Assembly (NCBI GenBank): GCA_002411615.1
Contig: DHOF01000082.1
Span: forward strand, 7,972 to 13,716
From: Ruminococcaceae bacterium UBA5397
Lineage (GTDB): Bacteria; Bacillota; Clostridia; Oscillospirales; Acutalibacteraceae
Direction of reading: 5' to 3'
DNA length: 5,745 nt
Below the pieces are notes generated by a model. The model had not been told where the DNA came from. It worked only from the letters and a program-made list of their open reading frames with translations, and did not search any database. Position 1 is the first letter of the stretch, and every line of letters begins with the position of its first letter. A program made the position numbers and the translations under genes. This document shows, one piece after another, positions 1 through 5,745 of this stretch.

Positions 1-5
1 TAAAG

Positions 6-44
6 AACAAGGTCCAACCGATCAAAAAGCGGTTGGACCTTGTT
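6..44 (-). terminator. Factor-independent terminator after secDF
   Basis: Two 15-base arms (6-20 and 30-44) are perfectly complementary and enclose a 9-base loop. Read on the minus strand, the hairpin starts 23 bases after the secDF stop codon, and the 3' arm ends in TTGTT followed by CTTTA, a short U-rich tail that continues beyond the window. On the plus strand the stem could gain one more G-U pair and is followed by TTTCATCTTAAATTT, so it may also stop a convergent transcript entering from the left. The stem is long and clear; which strand it mainly serves is inferred from its place behind secDF. The 48-67 interval between hairpin and stop codon is almost pure A/T and shows nothing else. 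Confidence 0.85.
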
Positions 45-67
45 TCATCTTAAATTTAATTTAAATT

Positions 68-2512
68 TTATTTTTTGGTCTGTGGTTTTGTGCTGGTCGC
101 TTTTGCAGCAATTTTTTTGTTCTTTTTCTTATGTTCTTCCCAAGCTACATAAAGCGGGCCTGCAATGCAAACAGAAGAATAGCAGCCGGAAAGCACACCT
201 ACCATCATCGGCAGTGCAAATGTAGTAACACTAGGTAGATTAAAGATCGACCCTAACACAAATACACAAGTGATTGCAAAGAACGTGCACAAAGCGGTAT
301 AAATCGAACGAGTCAAAGTCTGATTCGTACTCAAATCCACTAATTCAGCATAGGAAGCACGCCCTCCCAACAACCGACGATTCTCACGGATACGGTCATA
401 AATGATGATGGTATCATTCAGCGAATAACCAAGGATTGTCAAAGCAACGGCAATAAAGTTATCATTAAGCGGAATTTTAAAAATAATGAAGGTGAAGTAA
501 ATCATCAGGACATCGTGCAGCAAGGCAACAATGGCCATCGTTCCGGCGGGAAGTCCCCCAATGTTTTTAAAGCGCAGAGACACATAAAAGACAAGCAATA
601 ATACCGTAATAATACATGCAACAATACACTTCTTAAAGAAGTCGCTTCCCATCGTTGGATTAATAGAGCTGGATTCAACGACTGTAAATTGAGAGTCCGG
701 ATACTTTTCACTCAAAGTCTGCGCAATCTGTGTTTGCTCATCAACTGTAATATTATCAGTTCCGGCAAAGCTAATTGAAACACTCTTCTGCTGTGATCCT
801 CCAGCCATATCTCCTAAAAGACGAACAGTTGCATCTTTTCCGGTAATATCTTTTGCAACTTGCTCCATGTCATTGGACTGGAGATCCCCCTGGTAGGAAT
901 ATTTAATCACGGAACCACCTTTAAACTGAATATCCAGTTGTGTTCCAAAGATCACGTTACAGATGATCCCGATTGCAAACAAGGAAAGTGAAAAGGCAAT
1001 ATAAATTTTTTTGTTCTCGCTAAACCCAATATGGAATTTATAAATTCCCGTAGCCTCGGGATTAGCAGCCATCTTTTTCTCAGAAAGGCCGCCAAAAAGC
1101 CAGCGCTTACGGAAACATTTAAAGGAGGACAGAGACTTCGTCATTGTTCGGGTAGTAAAGACGCCGAAAATAAAGTTTCCGATATTGCCAATCAGTAATG
1201 TGTAGCCAAAGGAATAAATCGATCCGGTTGTACTTGGGCCAAAGAAAGAAGAAAGGATATTCGTCGGTCCAAAGACCAGCATCAAAATAACAGATACAAT
1301 AATTGTGGTAATATTGCCATCAAAGATTGCCCAAAAACTATTTTCATCACCGGCACGAATTGCGTTGTCTATACTCTTCCCTGCGCAAATCTCTTCCTTA
1401 ATACGAGTTGCTGTAATAATATTGGCATCGACGCCCATACCGATGGAAAGAATAATACCTGCAATGCCAGGTAATGTCAGAGTAAAGCTATTAACAAATG
1501 GGAAGTATCCCGATACGGCGGCAAAACAAAGTGCAATCTGACCGCATAGAGAAATAATTGCAACAAGGCCGGGCAGACGGAATGCAAACAGCATAAATAA
1601 GCAAATTCCGACAAATCCAATGATTCCTGCAATCAGCATCGCTTGCAGAGAAGTCGTTCCCATAACCGGGCTGACAGTACTGAAACTGGTCGTATTCAGT
1701 TTAAACGGCAAGGCACCGGAATTGATCTGATTTGCAAGTGTCGAAACTTCTTTTGCTGTAAAAGACCCTTGAATAACGGCTTTTCCACCAGTAATACCAG
1801 TTTCTCCATACTTAGCTTTATCTACGCTCGCATAAGAAATCATGGTATCATCCATCCAGATGGAAAGCGTGGATCCTTCATTTGCTATTTTTTTCGTTGC
1901 ATCTGCAAATTTCTGAGCGCCTTCATCCGTAAATTCCAGAGAAACCACATATTCCTCTTTACCGGTAGACTGATTATTCTGGACTGCAGCACTTGCAGAC
2001 TTCACGTCTTTCCCTTCCAGTAGAATACTGGAAGCCGTTGTGCCAGTTGGACCGGTTTTGACAATATTGCCATTGTCATCGGTAGTCTGGTTGGAATATT
2101 CATTTCCTTCTCGGAAAGTCAACTGTGCTGTTGCAGAAAGCTCATTGATCGCTTGTTCCGGATCGAATGTAACTTCTCCGTTTTTCCATGGAAAGCGAAC
2201 AATGATCCGTTCATGATTGTAGTCGGCATACAGCTCATAATCCGTAATATTGTTTTTGATTAAACGGGTTTCAATAACAGATTTTGCAGAATCCATCTGC
2301 TCTTTTGTCGCTGTTGTTCCTTCCGTATCCGGAGAGAAAGTAGCTTCTACACCGCCGTTAATATCAATTCCCCATCGGATATCTCCAACACCTTTTATGT
2401 ACGTTTTTGACGTATCTCCATCTAATTTGTACAGGCCAAAAGCAGATGAAAAAGTAAAGAGAAAGATGAGAATTGCGACAATGAAAAACATGGGTTTTTT
2501 CACTCGTTTCAT
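68..2512 (-). CDS. secDF: Protein translocase subunit SecDF (SecD-SecF fusion)
   Basis: An 814-residue membrane protein carrying SecD and SecF in one chain. In this RND-related family it acts with SecYEG and SecA and uses the proton gradient to help pull secreted proteins across the cytoplasmic membrane. SecD half: TM1 (about 8-27); extracytoplasmic P1 domain (about 28-290) with the GIDINGG motif (48-54), the LTFRE strand (131-135) and SGALPFKL (265-272); then five membrane segments (about 290-455). The fourth segment has LPGIAGI and VDAN, with Asp362 as the expected proton-relay residue, followed by RIKEE (370-374). A basic cytoplasmic linker (about 456-500) leads to the SecF half: TM7 (about 503-523), LDIQFKGG (526-533), a second external domain, and five segments including GYSLNDT with Asp700 and DRIREN (706-711). 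Both key aspartates are present. The tail (794-814) is lysine-rich. The ATG start has AGGAGG at 2523-2528, 10 bases upstream. It is longer than the roughly 740 residues I recall for Bacillus SecDF. No yajC lies beside it. Confidence 0.97.
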   Translation of the reverse strand: MKRVKKPMFFIVAILIFLFTFSSAFGLYKLDGDTSKTYIKGVGDIRWGIDINGGVEATFSPDTEGTTATKEQMDSAKSVIETRLIKNNITDYELYADYNHERIIVRFPWKNGEVTFDPEQAINELSATAQLTFREGNEYSNQTTDDNGNIVKTGPTGTTASSILLEGKDVKSASAAVQNNQSTGKEEYVVSLEFTDEGAQKFADATKKIANEGSTLSIWMDDTMISYASVDKAKYGETGITGGKAVIQGSFTAKEVSTLANQINSGALPFKLNTTSFSTVSPVMGTTSLQAMLIAGIIGFVGICLFMLFAFRLPGLVAIISLCGQIALCFAAVSGYFPFVNSFTLTLPGIAGIILSIGMGVDANIITATRIKEEICAGKSIDNAIRAGDENSFWAIFDGNITTIIVSVILMLVFGPTNILSSFFGPSTTGSIYSFGYTLLIGNIGNFIFGVFTTRTMTKSLSSFKCFRKRWLFGGLSEKKMAANPEATGIYKFHIGFSENKKIYIAFSLSLFAIGIICNVIFGTQLDIQFKGGSVIKYSYQGDLQSNDMEQVAKDITGKDATVRLLGDMAGGSQQKSVSISFAGTDNITVDEQTQIAQTLSEKYPDSQFTVVESSSINPTMGSDFFKKCIVACIITVLLLVFYVSLRFKNIGGLPAGTMAIVALLHDVLMIYFTFIIFKIPLNDNFIAVALTILGYSLNDTIIIYDRIRENRRLLGGRASYAELVDLSTNQTLTRSIYTALCTFFAITCVFVLGSIFNLPSVTTFALPMMVGVLSGCYSSVCIAGPLYVAWEEHKKKNKKIAAKATSTKPQTKK

Positions 2513-2589
2513 ATCGCCTGATCCTCCTACATCATTGATTTGTACGACTCACATCATAAAGATTAAAATAAATTACAAAGCAATTATTT

Positions 2590-2618
2590 ATTGTATAGGA
2601 ATTTCTTCAAAAAGTCAA
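2590..2618 (-). promoter_or_regulatory. Sigma-A-type promoter of secDF
   Basis: On the minus strand, TTGACT (2618-2613) and TACAAT (2595-2590) are separated by 17 bases. Each hexamer matches the housekeeping consensus at five of six positions and the spacing is ideal. Transcription should start near 2583, giving a leader of about 70 AT-rich bases before the AGGAGG site. It lies just downstream of the aminotransferase terminator, so secDF probably has its own transcript. I see no riboswitch-like structure in the leader. Confidence 0.8.
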
Positions 2619-2652
2619 TTCTTCTATATTGTAATTTCAAATACACATCTTA

Positions 2653-2690
2653 AAAAAGTCGGAGACATCTTTTGGAGTCCCCGACTTTTT
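2653..2690 (-). terminator. Factor-independent terminator after the aminotransferase gene
   Basis: On the minus strand the RNA forms GUCGGGGAC / GUCUCCGAC, a 9-bp stem with one G-U pair and a 10-base loop, flanked by an A-run before and a run of six U after (2657-2652). On the plus strand the G-U pair becomes an A-C mismatch, so the hairpin fits the minus strand better, although a T-run also follows on that side. It begins about 30 bases after the aminotransferase stop codon and precedes the secDF promoter, separating the two transcription units. Confidence 0.92.
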
Positions 2691-2719
2691 CTGTTTATTC
2701 CTGTTTTACAGAAATATAT

Positions 2720-4000
2720 TTATTTGGATTTTAGTAATTTGCTGCAAGCTGCAATTTGTACGCAGAGGCACAACAAATCTGCGGCGGTCTTCAGCTCCTC
2801 AATCGGCGGGAATGATGGAGCCACTCTAATATTGGTGTCCTCGGGATCTTTGCCATATGGGAAGGTCGCTCCTGCATTTGTCAAAATCACTCCAGCTCTT
2901 TTGCAAAGAGAAACAACTTCTTTTGCACAGCCTTCCATTACGTTAAGGCTGATGAAGTAACCTCCATTAGGATGGGTCCAATCTGCAATTCCTTTTCCGG
3001 AAAGCTCTCTATCGAAAGCAGCTTCGACCGCTTCAAATTTAGGCTGTAAAATTGCACGATGCTTTTTCATATGTAATTTTACATGTTCAACATCTTTTAA
3101 GAAAGCAATATGGCGCAGTTGATTGAGCTTATCAGGACCGATTGTCTGATAAGAAAAATGCTTTCTAAAGACTTCAAGATTTTTTTCGCTGGCAGCGATT
3201 GCCGCTACACCTGCACCCGGGAAAGTAATCTTACTCGTAGACGCAAAAAAGACAGGCAAATCAACACTATTTAATTTGCGGCACTCAAGCCAAAGGTTGA
3301 GCAAATGGTCAGGCGTATCCGTAAGGTCATGTACGCAGTAAGCATTATCCCAGAAAATGTGGAAATCATCAGCTGCCGGTTTTAATGCAGCAAAACGACG
3401 CACTGTTTCATCACTATAAGTGATGCCGGTCGGATTCGAATATTTCGGAACACACCAAATTCCTTTGACCGTAGGATCACTCGATACCCATTTCTCCACT
3501 TCATCCATATCAGGGCCAGTCGAAAGCATTGGAATTGAAATTAATTCAAAGCCAAAATACTCTGTAATTGCAAAATGGCGGTCATATCCTGGTGACGGAC
3601 ATAAAAACTTTAAATGTCCCTGTTGGCTCCATGGTTTGCAGCCTTGAAATCCATGTGTCATACAGCAGGAAATCGCATCGAACATCATATTCAGGCTGGA
3701 GTTTCCTCCGATAATAATATTGTGATCGTCCATTCCAAGCAAGTCGGCAAAAAGATTCCTCATTTCTGGCAAACCATCTGCAACGCCGTAATTGCGGCAA
3801 TCCTCTCCGCTGGAAGCTTTCATATTTGATTTGGAATTCAGTAGATCCAGCATCTCCATAGAAAGATCCAGCTGTGCAGTGCTGGGCTTTCCACGTGCCA
3901 TATTTAAATTCAAATGCTGATCTTGATAATTCTGATATTTTGCCATCAGGTTCTTATAAAGCTCTGATAACTCCTGCTTAGACATTGACTGAAATTCCAT
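2720..4000 (-). CDS. Class Ic aspartate-type aminotransferase, PLP-dependent
   Basis: A 426-residue cytosolic enzyme of fold-type I, resembling the AspAT subclass Ic / Aminotran_MocR family typified by corynebacterial AspT. It probably moves an amino group between aspartate and 2-oxoglutarate, giving oxaloacetate and glutamate. Numbered from the ATG at 4000, visible marks are an N-terminal ARGKPSTAQLDLS segment (35-47) typical of the subclass; GGNSS (98-102) near the cofactor phosphate; CPSPGYDRH (134-142); YSNPTG with Asn189; Asp218 and Tyr221 in FWDNAY, which contact the pyridoxal ring; STSKITFPGAG with Schiff-base Lys257; and Arg392 in NIRVAPSFPP, expected to hold the substrate carboxylate. 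All core residues are intact and the length is usual for the group. ATG at 4000 is preferred over the TTG just before it because GAGGGAG (4009-4015) then sits 8 bases away. No DNA-binding domain is present, so it is not a full MocR regulator. Substrate choice (aspartate, alanine, aromatic) is inferred from family only. Confidence 0.93.
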   Translation of the reverse strand: MEFQSMSKQELSELYKNLMAKYQNYQDQHLNLNMARGKPSTAQLDLSMEMLDLLNSKSNMKASSGEDCRNYGVADGLPEMRNLFADLLGMDDHNIIIGGNSSLNMMFDAISCCMTHGFQGCKPWSQQGHLKFLCPSPGYDRHFAITEYFGFELISIPMLSTGPDMDEVEKWVSSDPTVKGIWCVPKYSNPTGITYSDETVRRFAALKPAADDFHIFWDNAYCVHDLTDTPDHLLNLWLECRKLNSVDLPVFFASTSKITFPGAGVAAIAASEKNLEVFRKHFSYQTIGPDKLNQLRHIAFLKDVEHVKLHMKKHRAILQPKFEAVEAAFDRELSGKGIADWTHPNGGYFISLNVMEGCAKEVVSLCKRAGVILTNAGATFPYGKDPEDTNIRVAPSFPPIEELKTAADLLCLCVQIAACSKLLKSK

Positions 4001-4008
4001 CAAAGCAT

Positions 4009-4015
4009 CTCCCTC
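4009..4015 (-). promoter_or_regulatory. Ribosome binding site deciding the aminotransferase start
   Basis: GAGGGAG on the minus strand lies 8 bases from the ATG at 4000-3998 and only 5 bases from the in-frame TTG at 4003-4001. The spacing and the codon type both favour the ATG, which removes one residue from the longest reading frame. The next ATG, at residue 6 of the chosen protein, is too far from the site. Confidence 0.7.
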
Positions 4016-4056
4016 ATCGTTTTCTTAACTATTGTAACTTTGTGAAAACCTAAATT

Positions 4057-4085
4057 ATTGTATAATAATTCTTTCGAAAATGCAA
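4057..4085 (-). promoter_or_regulatory. Sigma-A-type promoter of the aminotransferase gene
   Basis: TTGCAT (4085-4080) and TACAAT (4062-4057) on the minus strand are 17 bases apart. The -10 region reads TATACAATAA, the same ten bases as in the secDF promoter. Transcription should begin near 4050, giving a leader of about 50 bases that ends in the GAGGGAG site. No operator-like palindrome overlaps it. Confidence 0.78.
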
Positions 4086-4124
4086 GTAAAAAATTAAAAT
4101 CCTGCAGTTAAACCATAGTTTGAG

Positions 4125-4158
4125 AAAAAAATATAAAGAATATGGGCAATTAGGCCAT
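4125..4158 (-). terminator. Weak candidate terminator after asnS
   Basis: On the minus strand ATGGC and GCC(C)AT (4158-4154 and 4147-4142) can pair around the loop CTAATT, with one bulged C. About ten bases later comes a run of seven T (4131-4125). The stem is short and the T-run is displaced, so termination would be inefficient at best. It begins about 14 bases after the asnS stop codon. No better hairpin is visible between asnS and the next gene. Confidence 0.3.
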
Positions 4159-4171
4159 TAAAAAATGCAGA

Positions 4172-5566
4172 TTAAAATTCAGCAGATCCTGCCGTCCTTG
4201 GGAAAGGAAGTACATCACGAATATTCTGAATTCCGGTAAGATACATAATCAGCCGTTCAAACCCGAGTCCAAACCCAGCATGCTTTGCACTGCCATAACG
4301 TCTTAAATCCAAATACCAATCATAATCTGATTCCTGCATATGCAGCTCCTTCATTCGTGCCAAAAGAAGATCAAGGCGCTCTTCTCTTTGGCTGCCCCCT
4401 ATAATTTCGCCAATTCCGGGCACCAACAAATCAGAAGCTGCAACCGTTTTTCCGTCCTCATTGAGCCGCATATAAAAAGCTTTGATTTCTTTTGGATAGT
4501 CAGTCACAAAAACCGGCTTTTTGAAGATTTGCTCTGTCAGGTAGCGTTCATGTTCCGTCTGCAGATCGCTTCCCCAAGAAACCGGATATTCAAACTGATC
4601 ATTCTTCTTTGTGAGAAGTTCAACTGCGTCTTGATAGGAAATCCTCACAAAATCAGACGTAATTACATTTTTGAGGCGGTCTAAAAGCTGTGTGTCCACA
4701 AACTGATTAAAGAATTCTAAATCCTGTGGGCAAGTATCCATCACATATTTAATAACCGATTTCATCATCGCTTCTGCCAAATCCATATCCTCTTTTAAAT
4801 CTGCAAAAGCAATCTCCGGTTCAATCATCCAAAATTCTGCCGCATGGCGTGTAGTGTTCGAATTTTCAGCACGAAAAGTCGGACCAAAGGTGTACACCTT
4901 TCCAAAAGCTAGTGCCATACATTCTGCTTCCAACTGGCCGGAAACCGTTAAAGAAGTATGCTTTCCAAAAAAATCCTGATGATAATTGATGGTCCCATCG
5001 GGCGTTTTAGGAGGATTGTTGAGATCAAGAGATGTTACATGAAACATCTCCCCGGCTCCCTCACAATCACTGCCGGTAATCAAAGGAGTATGCACATAGA
5101 CAAAACCATTTTCCTGAAAGAATTTATGAATCCCGTAAGCTGCTGCGGAACGTACCCGAAATGCTGCAGAAAACGTATTCGTCCTCGGACGCAAATGTGC
5201 AATTGTACGCAGATATTCCAGGCTATGACGCTTTTTCTGCAGCGGATAATCCGGCGTAGAAATCCCCTCTACAAAGATTTGAGACGCGTGAATCTCAAAG
5301 GGCTGCTTTGCCTGTGGGGTCAGCTTAAAGTCGCCGATTACCCGAAGTGCCGCTCCTACATTTGTCTTAGCAATCTCTTCAAAATTCGAAAGCTTGTCTT
5401 CTTCAAAAACAATTTGAATTCCCTTAAAACAGCTTCCATCGTTTAGTTCAATAAATCCTAAATGCTTATTGCTTCGAATTGTGCGAACCCATCCACAAAC
5501 AGTGACCGATTCATCCTGATATGATTCTGCTTTCTGATAGAAAAATCTAATTTCTGTACGTTCCAT
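4172..5566 (-). CDS. asnS: Asparaginyl-tRNA synthetase
   Basis: A 464-residue class IIb aminoacyl-tRNA synthetase that activates asparagine with ATP and attaches it to tRNA-Asn in the cytosol. An N-terminal OB-fold anticodon-binding domain (about 18-100, including [12 protein letters not shown]) is followed by the class II catalytic core. Motif 1 spans about 136-164 ([14 protein letters not shown] through HTPLIT), then DCEGAGEMF (167-175). Motif 2 is [18 protein letters not shown] (228-245) with WMIEPEIAF after it. The ATP-site segment [18 protein letters not shown] (382-399) precedes motif 3, GFGLGFERL (431-439), with the invariant Arg438. The C-terminus [11 protein letters not shown] is close to the PFPRTPGNAEF ending I expect for bacterial AsnRS. 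Length matches the E. coli enzyme (about 466). The ATG at 5566 is chosen because GGAGGG lies 6 bases upstream; a TTG-initiated extension of 20 residues lacks a ribosome site and family similarity. No frameshift or missing motif is seen. The gene is the first of the three in transcription order. Confidence 0.98.
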   Translation of the reverse strand: MERTEIRFFYQKAESYQDESVTVCGWVRTIRSNKHLGFIELNDGSCFKGIQIVFEEDKLSNFEEIAKTNVGAALRVIGDFKLTPQAKQPFEIHASQIFVEGISTPDYPLQKKRHSLEYLRTIAHLRPRTNTFSAAFRVRSAAAYGIHKFFQENGFVYVHTPLITGSDCEGAGEMFHVTSLDLNNPPKTPDGTINYHQDFFGKHTSLTVSGQLEAECMALAFGKVYTFGPTFRAENSNTTRHAAEFWMIEPEIAFADLKEDMDLAEAMMKSVIKYVMDTCPQDLEFFNQFVDTQLLDRLKNVITSDFVRISYQDAVELLTKKNDQFEYPVSWGSDLQTEHERYLTEQIFKKPVFVTDYPKEIKAFYMRLNEDGKTVAASDLLVPGIGEIIGGSQREERLDLLLARMKELHMQESDYDWYLDLRRYGSAKHAGFGLGFERLIMYLTGIQNIRDVLPFPRTAGSAEF

Positions 5567-5572
5567 TGAAAG

Positions 5573-5578
5573 CCCTCC
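5573..5578 (-). promoter_or_regulatory. Ribosome binding site deciding the asnS start
   Basis: GGAGGG on the minus strand ends 6 bases before the ATG at 5566-5564. The reading frame stays open upstream to a TTG at 5626, but that codon has no purine-rich site before it, and the 20 extra residues do not resemble an AsnRS N-terminus. Confidence 0.85.
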
Positions 5579-5656
5579 ATTTGATGTTGATTCTTTTAGT
5601 TTATTCCTTCCAAAACGGCTCCGCAAGTATTATTCTTCAAAAAACAAAATTTAGGC

Positions 5657-5685
5657 TTGATTTTTCTTTAAACATTCGATATAAT
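5657..5685 (+). promoter_or_regulatory. Rightward sigma-A-type promoter at the window edge
   Basis: On the plus strand, TTGATT (5657-5662) and a perfect TATAAT (5680-5685) are separated by 17 bases. Transcription should start near 5692 and run off the right edge, reaching the tRNA-like sequence at 5724 after about 30 bases. Its -10 box lies on top of the leftward -10 candidate for asnS. Confidence 0.62.
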
Positions 5686-5710
5686 ATTAAAGTCGCCAAT
5701 AAAAAGACAA
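5681..5710 (-). promoter_or_regulatory. Candidate leftward promoter of asnS
   Basis: On the minus strand, TTGTCT (5710-5705) and TATTAT (5686-5681) are 18 bases apart, giving a start near 5674 and an asnS leader of about 108 bases. The match is moderate and the promoter could instead lie beyond the window. The leader carries no T-box consensus and no strong attenuator hairpin; apart from the ribosome site I see nothing definite in it. Confidence 0.4.
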
Positions 5711-5723
5711 GCAATTACCATTT

Positions 5724-5745
5724 GGAGAGGTATTCTAATTGGTAA
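5724..5745 (+). tRNA. Probable 5' part of a tRNA gene, cut by the window edge
   Basis: The last 22 bases fit the start of a tRNA. A seven-base G/A acceptor strand, GGAGAGG (5724-5730), is followed by T at tRNA position 8 and A at 9. Four D-stem bases, TTCT, come next, then AATTGGTA, which places A14, a purine at 15, G18, G19 and A21 exactly where conserved; the final A could pair with position 13. A promoter ends about 40 bases upstream. Anticodon and 3' half lie outside the window, so the identity is unknown; a GGAGAGG acceptor would suit a serine tRNA among others. The rival reading is a ribosome site (GGAGAGG) 8 bases before a TTG start at 5739. Confidence 0.5.

Noticed and set aside
48..70. 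A/T-only stretch with short palindromes around AATTTAAATT
   Set aside because: This is low-complexity sequence between the secDF stop and its terminator; no repeat unit or site can be supported.
1305..2023. Plus-strand open frames of 78 and 126 codons inside secDF
   Set aside because: They are antisense to conserved SecD sequence, have no domain character, and are best explained as frame shadows.
2250..2960. A 236-codon open frame on the plus strand
   Set aside because: It runs antisense across the secDF start, both intergenic signals and the end of the aminotransferase gene, and its translation shows no recognisable family. The minus-strand genes explain the region fully.
3420..3829. Short open frames on both strands inside the aminotransferase gene
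   Set aside because: They overlap conserved catalytic-domain coding sequence in other frames and show no protein-family features.
4340..5446. Plus-strand open frames of 114 and 162 codons inside asnS
   Set aside because: They are antisense to conserved AsnRS motifs, with Cys/Arg/Ile-rich composition typical of shadow translation.
5567..5626. Twenty-residue N-terminal extension of AsnRS from a TTG start
   Set aside because: There is no ribosome site before the TTG, whereas GGAGGG sits 6 bases before the ATG at 5566, which gives the standard family length.
5637..5675. Possible 12-codon leader peptide upstream of asnS on the minus strand (ATG at 5675)
   Set aside because: It has no ribosome site, its ATG coincides with the predicted transcription start, it has only one Asn codon, and no attenuator hairpin follows.
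1..5745. CRISPR arrays, insertion sequences, attachment sites, toxin-antitoxin pairs, riboswitches
   Set aside because: I saw no regularly spaced direct repeats, transposase-like frames, terminal inverted repeats or conserved riboswitch cores on either strand.

Overview
The window holds three complete housekeeping genes, all on the minus strand. In transcription order from the right edge they are asnS (asparaginyl-tRNA synthetase), a class Ic aspartate-type aminotransferase, and secDF (a single-chain SecD-SecF protein-export motor). The DNA is AT-rich and each gene has a strong purine-rich Shine-Dalgarno site. Two genes have near-consensus sigma-A-type promoters with 17-bp spacers, and two are followed by factor-independent terminators. 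Together with the fused SecDF, this points to a low-GC Gram-positive bacterium, most likely a member of the Clostridia. That placement is inferred from style and protein flavour, not from a search.

Layout: positions 1-67 carry a 15-bp perfect hairpin that ends the secDF transcript. secDF fills 68-2512. The gap 2513-2719 holds the secDF promoter and the aminotransferase terminator. The aminotransferase fills 2720-4000. The gap 4001-4171 holds its promoter and only a weak candidate terminator for asnS. asnS fills 4172-5566. Positions 5567-5745 hold the asnS leader and an AT-rich control region where a leftward and a rightward promoter candidate overlap. The last 22 bases (5724-5745, plus strand) look like the first 22 nucleotides of a tRNA gene cut by the window edge. 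No gene-free stretch exceeds 300 bases.

The genes do not form a dedicated pathway. The aminotransferase probably interconverts aspartate/glutamate and their keto acids, and asnS charges tRNA with asparagine, so both touch the aspartate family. secDF serves Sec-dependent export. The promoters and terminators suggest largely separate transcription units, with possible read-through from asnS into the aminotransferase gene.

I found no evidence of a novel system, mobile element, CRISPR array or toxin-antitoxin pair. The most useful points for a second look are the overlapping divergent promoters with the partial tRNA at the right edge, the lack of a T-box leader before asnS, and the stand-alone fused secDF with no adjacent yajC.
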